Assembly (NCBI GenBank): GCA_002404095.1
Contig: DHJA01000222.1
Span: 427-15,470 of the forward strand
Source of the DNA: Planctomycetaceae bacterium UBA4732
GTDB lineage: Bacteria; Planctomycetota; Planctomycetia; Gemmatales; Gemmataceae
DNA length: 15,044 nt
Reading direction: 5' to 3'
Shown: positions 5,870-12,469 of the stretch, one piece after another
How the letters are laid out: the number at the start of each line of letters is the position of its first letter
Numbering within the stretch: the first letter of the stretch is position 1
Notes under the pieces: generated by a model
Seen by the model: only the letters and a program-made list of their open reading frames with translations
Databases searched by the model: none
Told to the model about the DNA's origin: nothing
Made by a program: the position numbers and the translations under genes

Positions 5870-7635
5870 GCGGCCGGCGCGGAAGCTGGGCGACGGCCTT
5901 CGTCGGTCTGGCGTTGCTGACCGCCGTTCCGGCGGGGACGACGGCGGACGGGCCGGCGCGGAACGCCGACCCCGGCGGCGCGGACGACGTGCAAGACCTC
6001 CTGTTCTTCACGGAGGCCCGTCCGTTCGTCTTCCGCCTGCACCTGACCATCGACGGCCAACCACACGGCCTCGTCTGGGCAAAACAGATCCTGAAAGTCT
6101 TTACCTACCTCGACCGCGACGGCGACGGCGTTCTGAGCAAAGAGGAAGTCGCTTTCGCTCCGGCCGCCCAGCAGATGGCGCAGCTGTTCCACGGCACGCC
6201 CTACGCCACGGTCGCCTTCAACGACGCCAGCTTGTTCACCGAGATGGACGCCGACGGCGACCACAAGGTGACGCCGGCCGAGTTTCTCAATTACTATCGC
6301 CGTTCCGGCGCCGGGCCGGTGCAACTCGTCGGCGCGCCGGCCGGGATCGGCGCCAACGCCCTGACCGAAACGCTATTCAAAATCCTCGACACAAATAAGG
6401 ATGGTAAGCTATCCAAAAAGGAGCTTGCGGCGGCGGAAATCGTCCTGCACAAGTACGACCAGAACGACGATGAGGTCATCACGGCGCAGGAACTGACACA
6501 GGCGGTCGTTTTGCCCGTATCCGGTCCCGGCATGATGCAGGCGCCTCCGCCGCGGGCGCTGCCGCTCCTCGAATCGCCGTTCCTGCTTGTCCCGCGGGAA
6601 GAGGCGCCCAAGCGCGTCACCGAGCGGCTCAAGACCGCCAAGCAAGTGCTGGCGCGCTACGACAAGGACAAGAATGGCAAGTTGAGTCCGGCGGAGATCG
6701 GCCTGCCCAAAGACGTTTTCGACCGCTACGACGCCGATAAAGACGGCGAGTGGTCGGCCGTCGAGCTGCTGCGCTGGATGATCTTCGAGCCGGACGTGGA
6801 AACCGTGGTGCGCCTCGGGCGCGTAAGCGATAAAGACGCTCCTATGGATCTCATACCAGCGCGGGCGTCTTCCGGTGAGCCATCCCTTGTCGCGCATAAA
6901 GCGGCCTTCGATGCCGTGACCATCGGCATGGACGACGCCCAGATCAGCCTGATCCGCGCCGGCGGCGCGGCCGGCTACGGCTCTCTTACCGAAAACGTCT
7001 TCCAGGCATATCGGCAGCAGTTTCAGGCGATTGACAAGGACGATAAGGGCTACATCACGCGGGAGCAGGCTGGCGGCGGCCAGAACGCGGCGCTGTACGG
7101 CCTCTTCCCGATCGCCGACCGCGATGGCGACGGCCGGCTAACGGAGCAAGAATTGAGGGCGTGGTCAGCCCTGGCGACCGAGGCCGTCGGCAGCGCGCCG
7201 ACGATCTCCGTGGCGGACAACGGCCGCGCCCTCTTCGAGATGATCGACGTGAACAACGACGGCCGCTTGACCGTCCGCGAGCTGCGCGGCGCCTGGGCGC
7301 GCCTGGCGCCCTACGACCACAACGGCCGCGGCGCCGTCAGTCGGGAGGAGATCCCGCGTCAATTTCAGCTGAGCATTATGGAGACCGGCTTTGACGCCAA
7401 CGCCGTGCCCCAGATGCAGGTCCAGCAGGCGATGGCCGCGACGCCGACGGCGCCCGGCCGGATCGAGCGCGGGCCGTTGTGGTTCCGCCGGATGGACGTC
7501 AACGGCGACGGCGACGTATCGCCGCGCGAGTTCCTCGGCAGCCTGGAGGATTTCCGTCGTATTGACGCCGACGGCGACGGCTTGATTAGTCTCGAAGAGG
7601 CGGAAGCGTTCGACGCCCGGATGCGAGCAAAGTAA
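5866..7635 (+). CDS. Secreted EF-hand protein with twelve calcium-binding loops
   Basis: A 589-aa protein with a signal peptide (hydrophobic residues about 8-22, cleavage near AGTTA). Twelve EF-hand loops are visible: DRDGDGVLSKEE (83), DADGDHKVTPAE (128), DTNKDGKLSKKE (175), DQNDDEVITAQE (198), DKDKNGKLSPAE (266), DADKDGEWSAVE (289), DKDDKGYITREQ (390), DRDGDGRLTEQE (418), DVNNDGRLTVRE (461), DHNGRGAVSREE (484), DVNGDGDVSPRE (544) and DADGDGLISLEE (567). Most keep acidic or Asn residues at positions 1, 3 and 5 and Glu at 12. The loops at 198, 390 and 484 are degenerate; in the loop at 390 position 12 is Gln. Most loops come in pairs, as EF-hands usually do. Function is unknown; it probably binds calcium outside the cytoplasm. 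The ATGA overlap and strong RBS couple it to the DUF1501 gene. Confidence 0.87.
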   Translation: MSGRRGSWATAFVGLALLTAVPAGTTADGPARNADPGGADDVQDLLFFTEARPFVFRLHLTIDGQPHGLVWAKQILKVFTYLDRDGDGVLSKEEVAFAPAAQQMAQLFHGTPYATVAFNDASLFTEMDADGDHKVTPAEFLNYYRRSGAGPVQLVGAPAGIGANALTETLFKILDTNKDGKLSKKELAAAEIVLHKYDQNDDEVITAQELTQAVVLPVSGPGMMQAPPPRALPLLESPFLLVPREEAPKRVTERLKTAKQVLARYDKDKNGKLSPAEIGLPKDVFDRYDADKDGEWSAVELLRWMIFEPDVETVVRLGRVSDKDAPMDLIPARASSGEPSLVAHKAAFDAVTIGMDDAQISLIRAGGAAGYGSLTENVFQAYRQQFQAIDKDDKGYITREQAGGGQNAALYGLFPIADRDGDGRLTEQELRAWSALATEAVGSAPTISVADNGRALFEMIDVNNDGRLTVRELRGAWARLAPYDHNGRGAVSREEIPRQFQLSIMETGFDANAVPQMQVQQAMAATPTAPGRIERGPLWFRRMDVNGDGDVSPREFLGSLEDFRRIDADGDGLISLEEAEAFDARMRAK

Positions 7636-7653
7636 AATGGCGAGCGGGGTTCC

Positions 7654-7730
7654 GCTCCCTCCCCCGCAAGGGGGGAGGGAGCAATGCAACCCCCCACCCC
7701 AACCCTCCCCCGCAAGGGGGGAGGGAGCAA
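7654..7730. repeat. Two identical 28-bp hairpin repeats between convergent genes
   Basis: The same 28-bp sequence occurs at 7657-7684 and 7703-7730. Each copy is a hairpin of C-rich and G-rich arms (CCCTCCCCC / GGGGGAGGG) around a GCAA core. In copy 1 the stem extends outward to GCTCCCT/AGGGAGC (7654-7682). The C-rich spacer between copies is 18 bases long. The pair lies between the 3' ends of the EF-hand gene and the DUF1080 gene, where it could end transcription from both sides. The purine/pyrimidine asymmetry also allows G-quadruplex-like folding. Confidence 0.85.
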
Positions 7731-7744
7731 CATGCGGCCAGCCT

Positions 7745-8452
7745 TTACGGCAGCTCTTTAATGTAGATATTCTTGAACCACAGCTTATCCCCGTGGTGCT
7801 GTAGCTCGATCGGCCCCGTCTCCGGCAACGGCTTGCCCTTTTCCCAGTAGTTCGCCAACGGCGCGTCGTCCACGACTTTTTCGCCGTTGAGGAAAACCGT
7901 GGCCTTATCACCCTTCATAACGATATGAAAAGTATTCCACTCGCCAATGGGTTTATCCGCGTTCTTCAGCGGCTGCTTGCCGAGGCTGCCCTTGGGGTTG
8001 TTCCATAGACCGCCGGAACCTTTGCCCCTGTCTTCGGCGAGGTTGTCGGCCAGATGGTCCGAGTCCCAAATCTGCACCTGCGGGTTGCCGCGTAGGTAGA
8101 TACCGCTATCGCCCTTCGGCGGGATCTTCCAATCGACGTATAGCTCGAAATTGCCGTAGTCCTTGGCCGTCTGCAGGCTTTGCCCTTTGCCGTCGTACTC
8201 GAGGGCGCCGTCCTTGACGGTCCAGTGAGGCAGGTATTTTTCGTTGGCCGCCTTCTGTTTCTCGGCCAGTTCGTCGGGGTTGAGCTTGGCCCGCTGCGGC
8301 AAATCCACCAGGCCTTGCCAGTTGGTCAGATCCTTGCCGTTGAAGAGGGCCGTGAAGCCTTCCGGCGGTGTGTTGTCCTTCGTCTCGTCGGCCGCCGCGC
8401 TGGCCGAGACCAGCGCGCCTAAAACCAGCGGAAGGGAAAGATACCATCTCAT
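7745..8452 (-). CDS. DUF1080 (3-keto-disaccharide hydrolase family) secreted protein
   Basis: A 235-aa protein with signal peptide MRWYLSLPLVLGALVSASAA and a single DUF1080 domain of concanavalin-like beta-sandwich type. Visible family motifs are PEGFTALFNGKDLTNWQG (30-47), DYGNFELYVDWKIPPKGDSGIYLRG (98-122), EWNTFHIVMKGDKATVFLNGEKV (171-193) and GPIELQHHGDKLWFKNIYIKEL (213-234). Members hydrolyse or bind 3-keto-glycosides or other glycans; many remain uncharacterised. ATG 8452 follows AAGGAG at about 10 bases. An alternative ATG at 8473 overlaps the upstream stop as ATGA. The gene follows the epimerase-like gene by 17 bases on the same strand, so the two likely act together in sugar catabolism. 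Confidence 0.87.
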   Translation of the reverse strand: MRWYLSLPLVLGALVSASAAADETKDNTPPEGFTALFNGKDLTNWQGLVDLPQRAKLNPDELAEKQKAANEKYLPHWTVKDGALEYDGKGQSLQTAKDYGNFELYVDWKIPPKGDSGIYLRGNPQVQIWDSDHLADNLAEDRGKGSGGLWNNPKGSLGKQPLKNADKPIGEWNTFHIVMKGDKATVFLNGEKVVDDAPLANYWEKGKPLPETGPIELQHHGDKLWFKNIYIKELP

Positions 8453-8469
8453 CGCGTAGGGTCTCCTTA

Positions 8470-9348
8470 TCATGGGCGATTCAACTCCGTCCACAAGGCT
8501 TTATAGTAGCGAAGCAGTTCAATGCCCGTATCCACGTCCGGCGCCGGCCGGCCGACTTCGCATAGGGTCACGCGGTCATAGCCGTGTTCCCGGAAGAGCC
8601 GGAATAGCTCTCGATAAGGATATACACCGGCGGCGTCTTTGTAGAGTTCGTTGATGTGACACGAGCGGACCCACGGCCACAACAGCTTGAAGGATTCCGC
8701 GACCGAGCCGTCTTTCACGTCCTGCGGATTGGAATTCCAGGTTAGGCCGACCTTGGGATGGCCGCACGCCTCCATGATCGTCTTCATGTACGGCGGGTGA
8801 GCCGTGCCGTTGCCGTGGACCTCCACCCAGATTTCGAGGCCGGTGTCGTCGGCCGCTTTGCCGCAGGGGATCAGCGCCTTGCCGATCTGATCCAGCGTCT
8901 TGGCGACCTCGACTTCCTTGGGCAAACCGTTGGGCCGCACTTTCACGCCCTTGCCGCCGAGGTCGGCGACCAGTTCCACGAACTTTTTGCACGTCTCGAT
9001 ATTTTTCTGAACGACGGCGGGGTCGGGACTTTGGAACTCGCAGACGGTGCCGCAACCCCAAATGTCCACGCCCGCGTCGGCGAAGCGTTTCTTCACTTCC
9101 TTGCGCTCATCCTTGCTCAGCGACGGTTCGACGCCGTGCTTATGGGTGGTGCGCAGCTCGACCGGCGAGACGCCGGTTGCGTGACAGACTTTGAGAAGAG
9201 AAGGCAGATCCCAATTGGCGGCAAGATTGTAAGTGACGAGGCCGAGGCGGAATCTCGGCTTTTTATCGTCCTCCTTTTTCGGCGGCGCATCGGCCGCAAG
9301 GGAGGCGGCGGCAAGCGCGGCGGCCTGAAGAAAACGGCGACGGTCCAT
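8470..9348 (-). CDS. Tat-exported sugar phosphate isomerase/epimerase-like TIM-barrel protein
   Basis: A 292-aa xylose-isomerase-like TIM-barrel (AP endonuclease 2 superfamily) protein with a short twin-arginine leader MDRRRFLQAAALAAASLAAD. Candidate metal and catalytic residues typical of the fold are E64 in PVELR, E176 and H178 in WVEVHGNG, N205/N207 in LTWNSNP, H231 in SCHINE and E264 in LCEVGRP. The fold uses a divalent metal to isomerise or epimerise sugars; the exact substrate cannot be read here. ATG 9348 follows AGGAG at 9 bases. The frame extends upstream to 9429, but those codons come from a dispersed repeat. It is probably the first gene of an operon with the DUF1080 gene, a frequent pairing in planctomycetes. 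Confidence 0.85.
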   Translation of the reverse strand: MDRRRFLQAAALAAASLAADAPPKKEDDKKPRFRLGLVTYNLAANWDLPSLLKVCHATGVSPVELRTTHKHGVEPSLSKDERKEVKKRFADAGVDIWGCGTVCEFQSPDPAVVQKNIETCKKFVELVADLGGKGVKVRPNGLPKEVEVAKTLDQIGKALIPCGKAADDTGLEIWVEVHGNGTAHPPYMKTIMEACGHPKVGLTWNSNPQDVKDGSVAESFKLLWPWVRSCHINELYKDAAGVYPYRELFRLFREHGYDRVTLCEVGRPAPDVDTGIELLRYYKALWTELNRP

Positions 9349-9391
9349 TGGCGACGACTCCTGGTGATTGAGAGGCTCTCCGGAAAGAATG

Positions 9392-9509
9392 GCCACAGAT
9401 GAACACAGATTAACACAGATAAAGAGCAAGAGAGGAAAAACGCGATGTTATCCGGCAATCCTGACCCCTCTTTCCTTCTTATCTGTGTTCATCTGTGTTC
9501 ATCTGTGGC
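9392..9509. repeat. CACAGAT-family inverted repeat
   Basis: The left arm (9392-9424) contains three CACAGAT units. The right arm (9478-9509) contains their inverted copies ATCTGTG, with the outer ends GCCACAGATG and CATCTGTGGC in perfect inversion. About 53 bases separate the arms. Within each arm the unit recurs every 10 bases. The left arm creates a false N-terminal extension of the epimerase frame, which reads like ICVNLCSSVA on the minus strand. This motif is widespread in intergenic DNA of planctomycetes and some other soil bacteria (recollection). Confidence 0.85.
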
Positions 9510-9566
9510 GAATTCTTTGCTTTTGCGGGAGACGCGCTCCCTCCTGCTTGCGTTCCCGTCCGCGCC

Positions 9567-9584
9567 CCTGTACTGTTCTACAGG
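9567..9584. promoter_or_regulatory. Palindrome CCTGTA-N6-TACAGG, possible operator
   Basis: A perfect 6-bp inverted repeat with a 6-base centre lies 32 bases before ATG 9617. Its core fits CTGT-N8-ACAG, the spacing of the E. coli LexA box. Whether the host LexA recognises such a site is not known from this window, and a chance palindrome is possible. Confidence 0.3.
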
Positions 9585-9616
9585 TTCCCGTAGTTCACAT
9601 CCAAAGGCAACGCCCC

Positions 9617-10717
9617 ATGACTCCTATCACTCAACTGGTCGGCTTCGGATTACGACAAGTGATCGGCGACTACGCCGACGGCGCCGTCCAGGTCGCCGCG
9701 GTCATCGAACAACGCTTCCGCGACCACAGCCGCACCCTGCCAAAAGCGCTGGACCAGGCCCACCATCGCGCCTGGCAAGCGCTCGGCGTCGCGTTGGCCG
9801 GCGACGGCCTTCTCGACCGCGTGAAAGTCTTCTTCGCCTCCGGCGACGACAAGGGCGTCCGCGAACAGGTGCAACTTTTCCTGGACGGCAACGCGGTCTC
9901 CTTCGACGGGACGCCGGCCGACTTCCGCCAGGATTGCCTGGACGAACTCAAACGCCTCCGCAAGTCAGGCCGGCTGTCCACGCCAGAGGGAGCGCACGCG
10001 GCCATCGCTCGCCAAGCGGCCGGTTTCCAACGACACGCCGACCCGCAAGGATTGGTCGAAGAGGCGCGGCGGGCCGTGAACGGCGTCGCCGACGCGCTGG
10101 CCGAGAACTACCCGAACTTGACCCGCCTGCTGCGCACGCCCACGCCGGTCGGGCCGCCGCTGCTGGCTGCGGCCTTCTGCTATTTCTTCCGCCGCGAGGT
10201 CGAGACCAATGACGAGCTGGCCCACGGCCTCTTCTTCGACGGCCTACGGCAACTGTCGGCGTCGCAGGCGAAGGCGTTCGGCGAGGTGGGCAAAGCCCTG
10301 GCGTCGCTTGGCGGACAATTCGACGCCCTTTTTGAGCAATTAGGGCGGATCGAGGCGGCCGTCGAGGAGACGCACACCGTCGCGGTCGAGACGCATGGGG
10401 CGGTGCTGGACCTACAGACCGAGTTGCAACGATCCGGCGGAGAGGTCCGCACCCTGATGGAACAGGTGCTGTTACGACTCGGTCAGGTCGGCATGGCGCG
10501 GGGCGAAGTGCGGCCGGGCAACAGTTGTTCCATCCGCGGCGAGGACGAACGCCGGGCGGTGAAGGCGTTGCTGGCGCGTTTCCGCGAACTGCCGACTGAG
10601 GAGCAACGGCAGGCGCCGGCCCTGCTCAACGGCTTGGGCAAGCTCCAGGTCGGGGCCGGCGACTTCATCGAGACAAGCCGTCTTTTCGTTGTTGACAAGC
10701 CGTCTGCCTTTTGCTAG
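9617..10717 (+). CDS. Planctomycete uncharacterised protein, apparently C-terminally truncated
   Basis: A 366-aa cytoplasmic-looking protein with no signal peptide. The N-terminal part (LVGFGLRQVIGDYADG, then KALDQAHHRAWQALGVALAGDGLLDRVKVFFASGDDKGVREQVQLFL) resembles a module that I recall upstream of Ser/Thr kinase or TPR regions in Gemmata-type proteins. A long helical, coiled-coil-like part (about 205-295) follows, then ALLNGLGKLQVGAGDF (335-350). There homology to that protein type seems to stop, and a short unrelated tail IETSRLFVVDKPSAFC ends the frame. The sequence becomes less GC-rich from about 10667, next to the restriction-modification genes. I infer loss of the C-terminal effector part. 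ATG 9617 has a weak AAAGG upstream. The activity of the remainder is unknown. Confidence 0.65.
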   Translation: MTPITQLVGFGLRQVIGDYADGAVQVAAVIEQRFRDHSRTLPKALDQAHHRAWQALGVALAGDGLLDRVKVFFASGDDKGVREQVQLFLDGNAVSFDGTPADFRQDCLDELKRLRKSGRLSTPEGAHAAIARQAAGFQRHADPQGLVEEARRAVNGVADALAENYPNLTRLLRTPTPVGPPLLAAAFCYFFRREVETNDELAHGLFFDGLRQLSASQAKAFGEVGKALASLGGQFDALFEQLGRIEAAVEETHTVAVETHGAVLDLQTELQRSGGEVRTLMEQVLLRLGQVGMARGEVRPGNSCSIRGEDERRAVKALLARFRELPTEEQRQAPALLNGLGKLQVGAGDFIETSRLFVVDKPSAFC

Positions 10718-10720
10718 AAA
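10692..10720 (+). promoter_or_regulatory. Promoter of the restriction-modification operon, probably leaderless
   Basis: TTGACA (10692-10697) is perfect. After 17 bases comes TAGAAA (10715-10720), preceded by TGC, an extended -10. The predicted start of transcription (about 10727) coincides with the first ATG of the methyltransferase gene, which has no Shine-Dalgarno sequence. The -10 also contains the TAG stop of the truncated upstream gene. Confidence 0.6.
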
Positions 10721-10726
10721 ATCGGA

Positions 10727-12469
10727 ATGCGACTCAAAGCATTCCGCGAAATTCCGACGAAGCAATGGATCGGCGCGGCACTCAAGACTGCCGACATGAA
10801 GTATGAGCCTATCCGTCAATGGCTATTGTCGGAACTCACCGAGAGCTATTTTTACCCACTCAGCTGGATTAAAGAACGGCTTCAAATCATCAACTTCGAT
10901 CAGGCAAATGGCATTCCCAAGGGGTTCTTTGGCTTCACTCTCCTCACCGCCAAAGGTGATCCGTTCCTTTGGGTCTCGATTGAACCAACCAAGTCGGCGC
11001 AGGCGGAAGGACGCCTTCGCGAAGTTCTTTGCACCGTGCCTTTCGCACGTCTTGGTCTCAGTACGGACGGAACCGTTGAGGGAACCCGCATTCTCCGCCA
11101 GCGCGGCAATTCGGAAGAATCCGATTTCGTTCCAGACCTTGAAACATTCACCCTTTCCGTAGGGCAAAACCTGCTAGGCCCCTTTCGCGCCCCAGGCGAA
11201 ACAGCGAACAGCGGCCGTGAACTTGAACCCATATCGAAGTCGCTAGAAGACGTCTTCTTTGAAGCCCACAGCCACATCCGTGACATTGACGGCGTACATG
11301 CCGATGAATCCCTTGATGAACTTTGCAAAGTCCTCTATGCCAAGTTGTTTGACGAAGAAATGGCGGCGCCCGGGGCGACGTATTGGCTCCAGAGAAGCCT
11401 CGCCGGAACGGTGGAAGAATTCGCCGCAACCATTCGGCGCATGTACCAAGACGCGAACGAATACGACGTGCGCGTTTTCTCCCTAAAAGTTCCGGGTTAT
11501 GACAGATCCCGCGGCGTGTTCAATTCCCCGATCCGCCTTTCAAGTCCCGCCCTGGTTAAGGTCGTCGAAACCATCGAATCCTATTGGCTCACACGGTCAA
11601 GCATCGATGTAAAAGGGCGGGCGTTCCAGCGGGTACTCGGACCAGCGATGCGGGCCGGCATGGGGCAGTATTTCACCCCCCTCGAGGTCATACAGCTTAT
11701 TGTGCATGTTGTCGAACCGACCGTTGCCGAGTTAGTGATCGATCCGTTTTCAGGCTCCGGCCATTTTCTGACGCAATCTCTCGATTCCGTGAGGACAAGA
11801 TCAAAGAAAGCGGATGAAAAGCGCGTTGATGAGTTTGCCTTTAACAAGCTACATGGCTTCGAGAAGAGCGACCGCATGGTTCGCGTGGCCATGACCGACA
11901 TGCGTTTGCATGGCGATGGCCACAGCAACATTCGTTGCACCGACGCTCTGCTCGACTTCCAGAACTACCCCGACGTCCGACCGGAATCGTTCGATGTTGT
12001 TATGACCAACCCGCCGTTTGGCAGCCTGCTCGGCCCAGAAGCTATCAGCCGCCTTGGAAGATTCACCTTGGTGCGAGCCAAGAAAAACATTCCGCTGGAG
12101 GTGCTTGGTCTCGAACGGTGCATCCAATTCCTCCGGCCGGGCGGCAGGCTCGGGATCGTGTTGCCTGACGGACTACTGGCCAACCGCAACGCCGACTACG
12201 TCCGCGTCTGGCTTGCCGATCACGTAAAGGTCAGGGCAATCGTAAGCCTGCCCATCGAGACCTTCTCACCGTTCGGCGCTAACATCAAGACAAGCATCCT
12301 TTTTGCCCGCAAATGGAAAAGCGGCGAATTGCGGGCAGCGGATTATAATGTCCACCTCACGAGGGTCGATAACGTCGGCTATGACGCCGCCGGCCGACAA
12401 CAGGCCGGGTCGGAACTCCCGACCATCGCCGAGGATGTCAAAGAATTCGTCCGTAGAGAGGGATGGTAA
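10727..12469 (+). CDS. N-6 adenine DNA methyltransferase (HsdM-like) with HsdR-N-like N-terminal domain
   Basis: A 580-aa methyltransferase that would methylate adenine in the site chosen by the specificity subunit. The catalytic part has GQYFTP (313-318), the SAM-binding motif DPFSGSGHFL (339-348), HGFEKSDRMVRVAMTDMRLHG (376-396), the catalytic TNPPFG (427-432), LPDGLLAN and FGANIKTSILFARK, in HsdM order. Residues 24-140 (MKYEPIRQWLLSEL, YPLSWIKERLQI, GDPFLWVSIEPTKS, LGLSTDGT) resemble the HsdR N-terminal nuclease fold. The usual Asp appears lost (GFTLL where ADIVL is expected), and E-P-T-K stands in place of E-x-K, so nuclease activity is doubtful. ATG 10727 is probably leaderless; ATG 10798 is an alternative. 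The stop overlaps the specificity gene by one base. Lower GC than the flanks suggests acquisition. Confidence 0.85.
   Translation: MRLKAFREIPTKQWIGAALKTADMKYEPIRQWLLSELTESYFYPLSWIKERLQIINFDQANGIPKGFFGFTLLTAKGDPFLWVSIEPTKSAQAEGRLREVLCTVPFARLGLSTDGTVEGTRILRQRGNSEESDFVPDLETFTLSVGQNLLGPFRAPGETANSGRELEPISKSLEDVFFEAHSHIRDIDGVHADESLDELCKVLYAKLFDEEMAAPGATYWLQRSLAGTVEEFAATIRRMYQDANEYDVRVFSLKVPGYDRSRGVFNSPIRLSSPALVKVVETIESYWLTRSSIDVKGRAFQRVLGPAMRAGMGQYFTPLEVIQLIVHVVEPTVAELVIDPFSGSGHFLTQSLDSVRTRSKKADEKRVDEFAFNKLHGFEKSDRMVRVAMTDMRLHGDGHSNIRCTDALLDFQNYPDVRPESFDVVMTNPPFGSLLGPEAISRLGRFTLVRAKKNIPLEVLGLERCIQFLRPGGRLGIVLPDGLLANRNADYVRVWLADHVKVRAIVSLPIETFSPFGANIKTSILFARKWKSGELRAADYNVHLTRVDNVGYDAAGRQQAGSELPTIAEDVKEFVRREGW

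Noticed and set aside
7654..7730. CRISPR array
   Set aside because: There are only two repeat units with an 18-base C-rich spacer, and no cas genes.
9349..9429. Extended start of the epimerase gene at 9429
   Set aside because: The added codons are the dispersed CACAGAT repeat. ATG 9348 begins a Tat leader and has AGGAG upstream.
9368..9616. Extension of the 9617 gene back to 9368
   Set aside because: It runs through both arms of the CACAGAT repeat and has no protein-like features. The family-like sequence begins at ATG 9617.
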